From Eutreptiella sp. 'Long Island Sound 2002' (taxonomy: Eukaryota > Euglenozoa > Euglenophyceae > Eutreptiales > Eutreptiaceae), in NCBI GenBank assembly GCA_964036045.1, contig OZ038389.1, positions 64,398,453 through 64,462,452 on the forward strand: a stretch of DNA of 64,000 nucleotides, given 5' to 3'. The notes under the pieces are model-generated. The model saw only the letters and a list, made by a program, of their open reading frames with translations, was not told the DNA's origin and searched no databases. The translations under genes were made by a program, and so were the position numbers. This document shows, piece by piece, positions 31,871-43,862 of this stretch (its first letter is position 1; every line of letters begins with the position of its first letter).

Positions 31871-33170
31871 GCAGGGGGCAGTGGGCAGTGGAACCCCTGC
31901 AATGCACTGCCGCACTGCCTGGGGGCAGTGGGCAGTGGACCTCCTGCAATACACTGCCCCGCTGCCTGGGGGCAGTGGGCAGTGCAATTCCTGCAATGCA
32001 CTGCCTCACTGCCCGGGGGCAGTGGGCAGTGGTACTCCTGCAATACACTGCCCCACTGTCTTGGGGCAGTGGGCAGTGGACCTCCTTCAATACACCGCCT
32101 CACTGCCTGGGGGCAGTGGGCAGTGGACCTCCTGCAATACACTGCCGCACTGCCTTGGGGCAGTGGGCAGTGGACCTCCTTCAATGCACTGCTCCACTGC
32201 CTGGGGGCAGTGGGCAGTGGACCTCCCGCAACACACTGCCTCACTGCCTCGGGGCAGTGGGCAGTGGACTAGCTTCAATGCACTGCCCCACTGCCTGGGG
32301 GCAGTGGGCAGTGCAACTCCTGCAATACACGGCCGCATTGCCTGGGGGCACTGGGCAGTGCAACTCCTGCAATGCATTGCCTCACTGCCCTCGGGCAGTA
32401 GGCCGTGGAACTCCTGCAATGCACTGCCTCAGTGCCTGGGGGCAGTGGGTAGTGCAACTCCTGCAATGCACTACCTCACTGCCCTGGGGCAGTGGGCAGT
32501 GGAACTCCTGCAACACACTGCCGCACCGCCCGGTGGCAGCGGGCAGTGGAACTCCTGCAATGCACTGCCTCACTGCCTGGGGGCAGTGGGCAGTGGACCT
32601 CCTGCAATGCACTGCCTCACTGTCTGGGGCACTGGGCAGTGCAACTCCTGCAATACACTGCCGCACTGCCCGGGGGGCGGTGGGCAGTGCAACTCCTGCA
32701 ATGTACTGCCTCGCTGCCGGGGGGCAGTGGGCATTGCAACTTCTGCAATGCAGTGCGTCACTGCATAGGGGCAGTGGGCGGTGCAACTCTTGCAACGCAC
32801 TGCCTCACTGCCCTGGGGCAGTGGGCAGTGCAACTCCTGCAATGCACTGCCTCACTGCCTGGGGGCAGTGGGCAGTGGAACTCCTGCAACGCACTGCCTC
32901 ACTGCCTGGGGGCAGTGGGCAGTGCAACTCCTACAATGCACTGCCTCGCCGCCTGGGGGCAGTGGGCAGTGGAACGCCTGCAACGCACTACCTCACTGCC
33001 TGGGGGCAGTGGGCAGTGGAACTCCTGCAATGCACTGCCCCACTGCCTGGGGGCAGCGGGCAGTGCAACTCTTGCAATGCACTGCCTCACTGCCCTGGGG
33101 CAGTGGGCAGTGGACCTCCTGCAATGCACTGCCTCACTGCCTGGGGGCAGTGGGCAGTGGAACTCCTGCA
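31871..33170 (+). repeat. 47-bp satellite array, unit B first block (about 28 units)
   Basis: Same 47-bp unit as above. It ends in CAACTCCTGCAATAACCGGGCGCACC-type sequence, a direct fusion of the 47-bp linker to the middle of the 94-bp unit. Confidence 0.92.
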
Positions 33171-36100
33171 ATAACCGGGCGCACCGGCCTGGGGGGGACG
33201 GGGAGCCCAGCCCAGGGGGTGGTCGGAACCTCCTGCAAGGCCCATGGGGAGCCATCATCTTCCACTAACCGGGCGCGCCGGCCTGGGGGGGACGGGGAGT
33301 CCAGCCCAGGGGGTGGTCGGAGCCTCCTGCCAGGGCCAATGGGGGGCCATCTTCTTCAGAGAACCGGGCGCACCGGCCCGGGGGGGACGGGGAGTCCTGC
33401 CCAGGGGGTGTTCGGAGTCTCCTGCCAGGCCAATGGGGGGCCATCTTCTTTAGAGAACCGGGCGCACCGGCCCGGGGGGGACGGGGAGTCCTGCCCAGGG
33501 GGTGTTCGGAGTCTCCTGCCAGGCCAATGGGGGGTCATCTTCTTCAGAGAACCGGGCGCACCGGCCCGGGGGGGACGGGGAGTCCTGCCCAGGGGGTGTT
33601 CGGATCCTCCTGCCAGGGCAATGGGGGGCCATCTTCTTCAGAGAACCGGGCGCACCGGCCTGGGGGGGACGGGGAGTCCTGCCCAGGGGGTGTTCGGAGT
33701 CTCCTGCAAGGCCAGTGGGGGGCCATCTTCTTCAGAGAACCGGGCGCACCGGCCCGGGGGGGATGGGGAGTCCTGCCCAGGGGGTGTTCGGAGTCTCCTG
33801 CCAGGCCAATGGGGGGCCATCTTCTTCAGAGAACCGGGCGCACCGGCCCAGGGGGGACGGGGAGTCCTGCCCAGGGGGTGTTCGGAGTCTCCTGCAAGGC
33901 CAGTGGGGGGCCATCTTCTTCAGTGGGCAGTGGAACTCCTGCAATGCAGTGCCCCACTGCTTGGGGGCAGTGGACAGTGCAACTCCTGCAATGCACTGCC
34001 TCACTGTCCCAGAGCAGTGGGCACTGGAACTCCTGCAATGCACTACCTCACTGCCCTGGGGCAGTGGGCAGTGGAACTCTTGCAATGCACTGCCTCACTA
34101 CCTGGGGGCAGCGGACAGTGCAACCTCTGCAATGCACTGCCTCACTGCCCTGGGTCAGTGGGCAGTGCAACTCCTGCAATACACTGCCGCACTGCCTGGG
34201 GGCAGTGGGCAGTGCAACCCCTGCAATGCAATGCCTCACTGCCCGGGGGCAGTGGGCAGTGCAACTCCAAACTCCTGCCACGCACTGCCTCACTGCCTGG
34301 GGGCAGTGGGCAGTGCAACTCCTGCAATGCACTGCCTCAGTGCCCTGGGGGCAGTGGGAAGTGGAAGTCCTGCAATGCACTGCCTCACTGCCTGGGGGCA
34401 GTGGGCAGTGCAACTCCTGCAATGCACTGCCTCACCGCCTGGGGGCAGTGGGCAGTGGAACTCCTGCAATGCACCGCCTCAACGCTTGGGGGCAGTGGGC
34501 AGTGCAACTCCTGCAATGCACTGCCTCACTGCCCTGGGGGCAGTGGATAGCGGAACTCCTGCAATGCACCGCCTCACTGCCTGGGGGCAGTGGGCAGTGG
34601 AACTCCTGCAATGCATTGCCTCACTGCCTGGGGGCAGTGGACAGTGCAACTCCTGCAATGCACCGCCTCACTGCCCTGGGGCAGTGGGCAGTGAAACTCC
34701 CGCAATGCACTACCTCACTGCCTGGGGGCAGCGGGCAGTGGAACTCCTGCAATGCACTGCCCCACTGCCTGGGGGCAGCGGGCAGTGGGACTCCTGCAAT
34801 GCACCGCCTCACTGCCCTGGGGGCAGTGGGCAGTGGACCTCCTGCAACGCACTGCCTCACTGCCTCGGGGCAGTGGGCAGTGCAACTCCTGCAATACACT
34901 GCCGCACTGCTTGGGGGCAGTGGGCAGCGCAACTCCTGCAACGCACTGCCGCACTGGCTTGGGGGCAGTGGGCAGTGGACCTCCGGCAATACACTGCCGC
35001 ACGCCTGGGGGCAGTGAGCAGTGCAGCTCCTGCATTACTCTGCCCCACTGCCTGGGGGCAGTGGACAGTGCAACTCATGCAACGCACTGCCTCACTGTCT
35101 GGGGGCAGTGGGCAGCGGAACTCCTGCAATGCACTGCCTCACTGCCTGGGGGCAGTGGGCAGTGGAACTCCTGCAATGCACTGCTCCACTGCCTGGGGGT
35201 ATTGGGCAGTGCAACTTCTGCAATACACTGCCGCACTGCCTGGGGGCAGTGGGCAGCGCAACTCCTGCAATGCACTGCCTCACTGCCCTGGGGCGGTGGG
35301 CAGCGGAACTCCTGCAACGCACTGCCTCACTGCCTGGGAGCAGTGGGCAGTGCAACTCCTGCAATGCACTGCCTCACTGCCTGGGGGCAGTGGGCAGCGC
35401 AACTCTTGCAATGCACTGCCTCACTGCCCTGGGGCAGTGGGCATTGGAACTCCTGCAACGCACCGCCTCACTGCCTGGGAGCAGTGGGCAGTGCAACTCC
35501 TGCAATGCACTGCCTCACTGCCTGGGGGCAGTGGGCAGTGCAACTCCTGCAATGGGTGGTCGGAGTGTAGTGCCGGGCCTGTGGGGATGTACTACTGGGC
35601 GCACCGGCCTGGGGGGATGGGGAGTCCAACCCAGGGGGCGGTCGGGGCATCCTTCAGGGCCTATGGGGGGCCATCATCTTCGGAGAACCGGGCGCACCGG
35701 CCTGGGGGGGACGGGGAGTCCAGGCCAGGGGGTGGTCGGAGCCTCCTGCAGGGCCCATGGGGAGGCGTCATCTGCTAATAACCGGGCGCACCGGCCTGGG
35801 GGGGGACGGGGAGCCCAGCCCAGGGGGTGGTCGGAACCTCCTGCAAGGCCCATGGGGAGCCATCATCTTCCAATAACCGGGCGCACCGGCCTGGGGGGGA
35901 CGGGGAGTCCAGCCCAGGGGGTGGTCGGAGCCTCCTGCCAGGGCCAATGGGGGGCCATCTTCTTCAGAGAACCGGGCGCACCGGCCCGGGGGGGACGGGG
36001 AGTCCTGCCCAGGGGGTGTTCGGAGTCTCCTGCCAGGCCAATGGGGGGCCATCTTCTTTAGAGAACCGGGCGCACCGGCCCGGGGGGGACGGGGAGTCCT

Positions 36101-39100
36101 GCCCAGGGGGTGTTCGGATCCTCCTGCCAGGCCAATGGGGGGCCATCTTCTTCAGAGAACCGGGCGCACCGGCCTGGGGGGGACGGGGAGTCCTGCCCAG
36201 GGGGTGTTCGGAGTCTCCTCCAAGGCCAGTGGGGGGCCATCTTCTTCAGAGAACCGGGCGCACCGGCCCGGGGGGGACGGGGAGTCCTGCCTAGGGGGTG
36301 TTCGGAGTCTCCTGCCAGGCCAATGGGGGGCCATCTTCTTCAGAGAACCGGGCGCACCGGCCCGGGGGGGACGGGGAGTCCTGCCCAGGGGGTGTTCGGA
36401 GTCTCCTGCAAGGCCAGTGGGGGGCCATCTTCTTCAGTGGGCAGTGGAACTCCTGCAATGCACTACCCCATTGCTTGGGGGCAGTGGACAGTGCAACTCC
36501 TGCAATGCGCTGCCTCACTGTCCCAGAGCAGTGGGCAGTGGAACTCCTGCCATGCACTACCTCACTGCCCTGGGGCAGTGGGCAGTGGAACTCTTGCAAT
36601 GCACCGCCTCACTGCCCGGGGGCAGCGGACAGTGCAACCTCTGCAATGCACTGCCTCACTGCCCTGGGTCAGTGGGCAATGCAACTCCTGCAATACACTG
36701 CCGCACTGCCTGGGGGCAGTAGGCAGTGCAACTCCTGCAATGCAATGCCTCACTGCCTGGGGGCAGCGGGCAGTGCAACTCCAAACTCCTGCCACGCACT
36801 GCCTCACTGCCTGGGGGCAGCGGGCGGTGCAACTTCTACAATGCACGGCCTCACTGCCTGGGGGCAGTGGGCAGTGCAACTCCTGCAATGCACTGCCTCA
36901 GTGCCTTGGGGGCAGTGGGAAGTGGAAGTCCTGCAATGCACTGCCTCACTGCCTGGGGGCATTGGGCAGTGCAACTCCTGCAATGCACTGCCTCACCGCC
37001 TGGGGGCAGTGGGCAGTAGAACTCCTGCAATGCACCGCCTCAACGCCTGGGGGCAGTGGGCAGTGCAACTCCTGCAACGCACTGCCTCACTGCCCTGGGG
37101 GCAGTGGACAGCGGAACTCCTGCAATGCACTGCCTCACTGCCTGGGGGCAGTGGACAGTGCAACTCCTGCAATGCACTGCCTCACTGCCTGGGGACAGTG
37201 GACAGTGCAACTCCTGCAATGCACCGCCTCACTGCCCTGGGGGCAGTGGGCAGTGCAACTCCTGCAACGCACTGCCTCACTGCCTGGGGGCAGTGGGCAG
37301 TGCAACTCTTGCAATACACTGCCGCACTGCTTGGGGGCAGTGGGCAGCGCAACTCCTGCAACGCACTGCCGCACTGGCTTGGGGGCAGTGGGCAGTGCAA
37401 CTCCGGCAATATACTGCCGCACTGCCTGGGGGCAGTGAGCAGTGCAGCTCCTGCATTACTCTGCCCCACTGCCTGGGGGCAGTGGACAGTGCAACTCCTG
37501 CAACGCACTGCCTCACTGTCTGGGGGCAGTGGGCAGCGGAACTCCTGCAATGCACTGCCTCACTGCCTGGGGGCAGTGGGCAGCGCAACTCTTGCAATGC
37601 ACTGCCTCACTGCCCTGGGGCAGTGGGCAGCGGAACTCCTGGAACGCACTGCCTCACTGCCTTGGAGCAGTGGGCAGTGCAACTCCTGCAATGCACTGCC
37701 TCACTGCCTGGGGGCAGTGGGCAGTGCAACTCCTGCAATGGGTGGTCGGAGTGTAGTGCCGGGCCTGTGGGGATGTACTACTGGGCGCACCGGCCTGGGG
37801 GGATGGGGAGTCCAACCCAGGGGGCGGTCGGGGCATCCTTCAGGGCCTATGGGGGGCCATCATCTTCGGAGAACCGGGCGCACCGGCCTGGGGGGGACGG
37901 GGAGTCCAGCCCAGGGGGTGGTCGGAGCCTCCTGCCAGGGCCTATGGGGGGCCATCTTCTTCAGAGAACCGGGGGCACCGGCCCGGGGGGGACGGGGAGT
38001 CCTGCCCAGGGGGTGTTCGGAGTCTCCTGCCAGGCCAATGGGGGGCAATCTTCTTTAGAGAACCGGGCGCACCGGCCCGGGGGGGACGGGGAGTCCTGCC
38101 CAGGGGGTTTTCGGAGTCTCCTGCCAGGTCAATAGGGGGCCATCTTCTTCAGAGAACCGGGCGCACCGGCCCGGGGGGGACGGGGAGTCCTGCCCAGGGG
38201 GTGTTCGGAGCCTCCTGCCAGGGCAATGGGGGGCCATCTTCTTCAGAGAACCGGGCGCACCGGCCTGGGGGGGACGGGGAGTCCCGCCCAGGGGGTGTTC
38301 GGAGTCTCCTGCAAGGCCAGTGGGGGGCCATCTTCTTCAGAGAACCGGGCGCACCGGCCCGGGGGGGACGGGGAGTCCTGCCCAGGGGGTGTTCGGAGTC
38401 TCCTGCCAGGCCAATGGGGGGCCATCTTCTTCAGAGAACCGGGCGCACCGGCCCGGGGGGGACGGGGAGTCCTGCCTAGGGGGTGTTCGGAGTCTCCTGC
38501 AAGGCCAGTGGGGGGCCATCGTCTTCAGTGGGCAGTGGAACTCCTGCAATGCACTGCCCCACTGCTTGGGGGCATTGGACAGTGCAACTCCTGCAATGCA
38601 CTGCCTCATTGTCCCAGAGCAGTGGGCAGTGGAACTCCTGCAATGCACTACCTCACTGCCCTGGGGCAGTGGGCAGTGGAACTCTTGCAATGCACTGCCT
38701 CACTGCCTGGGGGCAGCGGACAGTGCAACCTCTGCAATGCACTGCCTCACTGCCCTGGGTCAGTGGGCAGTGCAACTCCTGCAATGCAATGCCTCACTGC
38801 CTGGGGGCAGTGGGCAGTGCAACTCCAACTCCTGCCACGCACCGCCTCACTGCCTGGGGGCAGTGGGCGGTGCAACTTCTACAATGCACGGCCTCACTGC
38901 CTGGGGGCAGTGGGCAGTGCAACTCCTGCAATGCACTGCCTCAGTGCCCTGGGGGCAGTGGGAAGTGGAAGTCCTGCAATGCACTGCCTCACTGCCTGGG
39001 GGCAGTGGGCAGTGGAACTCCTGCAATGCACTGCCTCACTGCCTGGGGGCAGTGGGCAGTGGAACTCCTGCAATGCACCGCCTCAACGCCTGGGGGCAGT

Positions 39101-41212
39101 GGGCAGTGCAACTCCTGCAATGCACTGCCTCACTGCCCTGGGGGCAGTGGACAGCGGAACTCCCGCAATGCACTGCCTCACTGCCTGGGGGCAGTGGACA
39201 GTGCAACTCCTGTAATGCACTGCCTCACTGCCTGGGGGCAGTGGGCAGTGCAACTCCTGCAATGCACCGCCTCACTGCCCTGGGGCAGTGGGCAGTGAAA
39301 CTCCCGCAATGCACTACCTCACTGCCTGGGGGCAGTGGGCAGTGGAACTCCTGCAATGCACTGCCTCACTGCCTGGGGGCAGTGGACAGTGCAACTCCTG
39401 CAATGCACTGCCTCACTGCCCTGGGGCAGTGGGCAGCGCAACTCCTGCAATGCACTGCCTCACTGCCCTGGGGCAGTGGGCAGTGGAACTCCTGCAACGC
39501 ACCGCCTCACTGCCTGGGAGCAGTGGGCAGTGCAACTCCTGCCATGCACTGCCTCACTGCCTGGGGGCAGTGGGCAGTGCAACTCCAGCAATGGGTGGCC
39601 GGAGTTTAGTGCCGGGCCTGTGGGGATGTACTACTGGGCGCACCGGCCTGGGGGGATGGGGAGTCCAACCCAGGGGGTGGTCGGGGCATCCTTCAGGGCC
39701 TATGGGGGGCCATCATCTTCGGAGAACCGGGCGCACCGGCCTGGGGGGGACGGGGAGTCCAGGCCAGGGGGTGGTCGGAGCCTCCTGCAGGGCCCATGGG
39801 GAGGCGTCATCTGCTAATAACTGGGCGCACCGGCCTGGGGGGGACGGGGAGCCCAGCCCAGGGGGTGGTCGGAACCTCCTGCAAGGCCCATGGGGAGCCA
39901 TTATCTTCCAATAACCGGGCGCACCGGCCTGGGGGGGACGGGGAGTCCAGCCCGGGGGGTGGTTGGAGCCTCCTGCCAGGGCCAATGGGGGGCCATCTTC
40001 TTCAGGGAACCGGGCGCACCGGCCCGGGGGGGACGGGGAGTCCTGCCCAGGGGGTGTTCGGAGTCTCCTGCCAGGCCAATGGGGGGCCATCTTCTTCAGA
40101 GAACCGGGCGCACCGGCCCGGGGGGGACGGGGAGTCCTGCCCAGGGGGTGTTCGGAGTCTCCTGCCAGGCCAATGGGGGGCCATCTTCTTCAGAGAACCG
40201 GGCGCACCGGCCCGGGGGGGACGGGGAGTCCTGCCCAGGGGGTGTTCGGAGTCTCCTGCCAGGCCAATGGGGGGCCATCTTCTTCAGAGAACCGGGCGCA
40301 CCGGCCCGGGGGGGACGGGGAGTCCTGCCCAGGGGGTGTTCGGAGTCTCCTGCCAGGTCAATGGGGGGCCATCTTCTTGAGAGAACCGGGCGCACCGGCC
40401 CGGGGGGGCCGGGGAGTCCTGCCCAGGGGGTGTTCGGAGTCTCCTGCCAGGCCAAAAAGGGGGGGGCCATCTTCTTCAGAGAACCGGGCGCACCGGCCCG
40501 GGGGGGACGGGGAGTCCTGCCCAGGGGGTGTTCGGAGTCTCCTGCCAGGCCAAGGGGGGGCCGTCTTCTTCAGAGAACCGGGCGCACCGGCCCGGGGGGG
40601 ACGGGGAGTCCTGCCCAGGGGGTGTTCGGAGTCTCCTGCCAGGCCAATGGGGGGCCATCTTCCTCAGAGAACCGGGCGCACCGGCCCGGGGGGGACGGGG
40701 AGTCCTGCCCAGGGGGTGTTCGGACTCTCCTGCCAGGCCAAGGGGGGGCCATCTTCTTTAGAGAACCGTGCGCACCGGCCCGGGGGGGACGGGAAGTCCT
40801 GCCCAGGGGGTGTTCGGAGTCTCCTGCGAGGCCAAGGGGGGCCATCTTCGTCAGAGAACCGGGCGCACCGGCCCGGGGGGGACGGGGAGTCCTGCCCAGG
40901 GGGTGTTCGGAGTCTCCTGCCAGGCCAATGGGGGGCCATCTTCTTCAGAGAACCGGGCGCACCGGCCCGGGGGGGACGGGGAGTCCTGCCCAGGGGGTGT
41001 TTGGAGTCTCCTGCCAGGCCAATGGGGGGCCATCTTCTTCAGAGAACCGGGCGCACCGGCCCGGGGGGGACAGGGAGTCCTGCCCAGGGGGTGTTCGGAG
41101 TCTCCTGCCAGGCCAAGGGGGGGCCATCTTCTTCAGAGAACCGGGCGCACCGGCCTGGGGGGGACGGGGAGCCCAGCCCAGGGGGTGTTCGGAGTCTCCT
41201 GCCAGGCTTGTG
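33171..41212 (+). repeat. Higher-order alternation of 94-bp and 47-bp satellite blocks
   Basis: Blocks alternate: 94-bp at 33171-33921, 47-bp at 33922-35555, 94-bp at 35556-36435, 47-bp at 36436-37742, 94-bp at 37743-38526, 47-bp at 38527-39590, 94-bp at 39591-41212. Switch points recur: TCTTCAGTGGGCAGTGGAAC (94 to 47) at about 33921, 36435 and 38526, and TGCAATGGGTGGTCGGAGT (47 to 94) at about 35553 and 37738. Order of variants within successive blocks is also shared, so the three repeats arose by duplication of a roughly 1.9-2.5 kb higher-order unit followed by block-length change. Confidence 0.88.
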
Positions 41213-42640
41213 GGTACCCCCTCCTACCTCTTAGCAGCAGCATGCAAGTAAGCAGGCAGTACCGGGGGTCATAACCCCGGGGTAGCAGTATCTGGGACTC
41301 AACGTGAGTCGTCTTAACCAGAAACAACCCCAAACACCGCCGGGGCTTAACTCCCGAACGTAACGGTGTTTGGGGCCCCCGTGGGCCTTATGAGCCCACG
41401 GAGTGTACTGAGGCGTGGCTACCAGCTGGACTGTGGCCTGCCATACCCATTTATGGGCTCGCTTCAGTACGGCCGGTCGAGTCTGGCTCTGGGGGTTGCG
41501 CACTAAACTGGCCCCGGGGGGGGGGCATTTACCCTGTTAAGCATTAGTTACGGCAGTAGGCACTATTCATTACGTTAGGGAATTACGCAGCGCATTTGTT
41601 TACCCCGCAGACATGCCCCTTCCAGTGGTGCGCTCACCTTTGGGGCTGCCTTTGGGGGATCGGGGGCTGTTACCCCTCCCGGACGCCCTCCCTGGTGTTG
41701 GCGCCGGGGTGGTGGCCGGGGGGCCTTATACCGTACCTAAAGGATGTTGGATACCGATACCGGGGTGTCCAACCGGACGGGGACAGGGACTGTGTCTTCG
41801 GGCATTGTCATCCGGCTTACAATCGACTGACCCACATTCAACGTCTGTTGGTATGGAAGCCTGCTCCACTCCAGTCCTCAACCACTCAGGCCAGCTGCAT
41901 ATCCCTCCTCTTACTCTCGCACATGTTGCAGTGCGGGGGGTCGTTGTTGGGGCCCCCCGCGCATGTCCGCGCCACTGGCCATCCTCTCCTCCCAGGCACC
42001 GCGCCTCTGCTAGGGCGGGGGCCCCTCACATGCACCCTCCAGGGCCCTTTCCACCTGCACACCTGGACGCCTGCCATGAAGACCCCGCATTGGAGTCTCC
42101 TCGTCGGCGCGCCCGGGCCCAGTTGCTCACGCGGCCGGCCGCCGATGCGGGGCCCTGGAGGCGCGCCGCACGGGCGCTGCCAGCCTGTGAGAGGGGCAAG
42201 GGCAGGAGAAGGGGGTGGGGGGGGGGGCAGTGGGCAGGGGAGGCGGCACGGAGTGGCTGCGGGAGGTAGTGCATGGGGGGCACCGAGAGCTGCATGGGGG
42301 TGTGTGGGATGGAGTTGGGGCAGAGGGCCCTGTGGGTGGGGCAAAGGCGCGGGGGGGGCGCATGTCCGGGCTCCTGCGTGGGCTGGCGCGTGGGCGGGCG
42401 CGTAGGGGAAGAGAGGAGGGGGAGGCTTGGTCAGCCGTCCTCTACGGAGGGTCGCTGACCGTTCCCAGGGCCAAGGCGGCCGGTACTAGGGGCCGCGGGG
42501 TCCCTGGGGATGGTGCTTGGCACTGGGACGTGCGCGCACCCGACACTGTTAGTACACCGCCTATTGGCAGTGCCCGGGCCCTGTCGTCGGGGGCTTCGCA
42601 CCCGGCACCCAGCCCGTGAGTAGAGCTGGGGAGTACTCAG
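41213..42640 (+). repeat. Structured tail segment of composite unit B
   Basis: This is the second copy of the 30288-31488 segment. The inverted repeats GACTCA-ACG-TGAGTC and CCCCAAACACCG/CGGTGTTTGGGG are kept. Here CCGTGGGC/GCCCACGG around CTTATGA forms an 8-bp stem that is one base worse in the other copy, a possible compensatory difference. The middle (about 41800-42080) has extra sequence relative to copy A. Confidence 0.8.
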
Positions 42641-42807
42641 GTTGTGTTGTGTTGTGTTGTGTTGTGTTGTGTTGCAGTGTGTTGCGTTGCGCTGCGTTGT
42701 GTTGTGTTGTGTTGTGTTGCGTTGTGTTGTGTTGCGTTGCGCTGCGTTGTGTTGTGTTGTGTTGTGCTGCGCTGCGTTGAGTTGTGTTGTGTTGTGTTGC
42801 GCTGTGT
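42641..42807 (+). repeat. (GTTGT)n microsatellite ahead of the exon
   Basis: GTTGT repeats with GTTGC and GCTGC variants end about 65 bp before the splice acceptor at 42872. This looks like the start of a third composite unit that has no leader or array, so the exon abuts the unit boundary. Confidence 0.9.
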
Positions 42808-42872
42808 TACGTTGCGCACTGTGCCGTACCTCGCATAGTCCGCGGTGGCACTCCGCATGTTGCAATTAACAG

Positions 42873-43394
42873 GTGACCATTTTGGTGGTGCCAGAGGCCA
42901 TCAGCGTCCACCGTGAAGTGGCCGCCATTCGCCTGCAGATGCTCGAGCTACTGCCTCGATTTGCATGTAGCGGCAAGGGCCTCGCCTGCGAGGAGATGGG
43001 CCGAAAAATAGATTTCCTGACTGCGCTCTGCCACGCCGAAGACCCCCACAGCCCCGTTCGTGGCGGGGTCGGGTACGCTCCCCATGTCCTCCGGACCCAC
43101 CAGGACGTTCTGCGCAATTCAGGCGTGTTTGACGTCATCATCCGCATCCTTCAGCTGCCCCTCCGGCGGCACAAAGTCCCCGGTGAGATGGACGAGGCTG
43201 ACAACATCCCGCGTCGGGACCTGTTCCAGCATTGCTACGATTTCATAGGGGCCTTCTGCCAAGGCAACGCCCAAAACCAACAGCTGTCGTTCCAGAAGAT
43301 GGCGCTGTACCTCAGTAACATGGGCATCCGCAGCCTCAACTGTGCCGACGCTATTTCTGCCACGTTGCGGGACAACGCACTGCTCTTGTCGCAG
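42873..43394 (+). CDS. IP3R/RyR-like channel, exon 2 of the window (RIH-type region)
   Basis: This exon gives 174 codons, phase 0 at both ends, between acceptor aattaacag|GTG and donor TCGCAG|GTGCGC. It contains LRNSGVFDVIIRILQLPL followed by a block with FIGAFCQGNAQNQQL. These match the pattern of the RIH (RyR and IP3R homology) domain of animal IP3 receptors, where an RNxGxxDxxxxxLQxP segment precedes a FxxxFCxGNxQNQ segment. The domain is part of the cytosolic helical scaffold linking ligand binding to the pore. It is immediately preceded by the satellite-filled giant intron. Confidence 0.85.
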
Positions 43395-43862
43395 GTGCGC
43401 CGCCCTCGCTGCCCCGCCTTTACCCTCGGCCTGCTGTCGTCGTGTATTGTCTTTGGGGCTGTCATTCGGTCATGTTTGCTTGGGCGAAGATTTGTGGGGC
43501 CTGATACCCTTCAGGCGCACCTTTTGAGAGGAGGGCGGGAGCGGCGGCGGGAGAGGGGCGGGGGCACACAAGCCAGTCAAACCGTAAAGAACGAAATGAC
43601 GGTCTCGGTCCAGTCGAGCGTGACATGATATGACATGACCCAATCATTTACAAGAGCACAGAACGAAGGTATTTGCATCGCAGCGCAGTGCTCTCCGCTC
43701 CGGCCTACGAACTGCGCTCCGCTGCACTCGACATCACTGCAGCCCCTAATCTCAATCGGTGTTTGTTGTGCCCCTTGTGCGTGCGCAGGCACAGGGCAAG
43801 ACACGCCCCTTTCGAGGTGTCCCTCGTCAAACAAGCGGACACCGGCCCCTTTCACGTCGCAG
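43395..43862 (+). other. Intron (468 nt)
   Basis: Bounded by GTGCGC and cacgtcgcag. The flanking reading frames join in phase 0. No feature was seen inside. Confidence 0.8.

Larger units (their letters stand above)
8195..42872 (+). other. 34.7-kb intron filled with composite satellites and a retrotransposon
   Basis: Donor GTCACT at 8195 and acceptor aattaacag at 42872 join two phase-0 exons. Everything recognised between them is satellite, duplicated tail or retrotransposon. The intron is inferred from reading frames; I cannot exclude a small additional exon inside. Confidence 0.6.

Noticed and set aside
9591-41212. CRISPR-like appearance of regularly spaced palindromic repeats
   Set aside because: The repeats are head-to-tail with a nearly constant linker and no unique spacers, and the context is eukaryotic.
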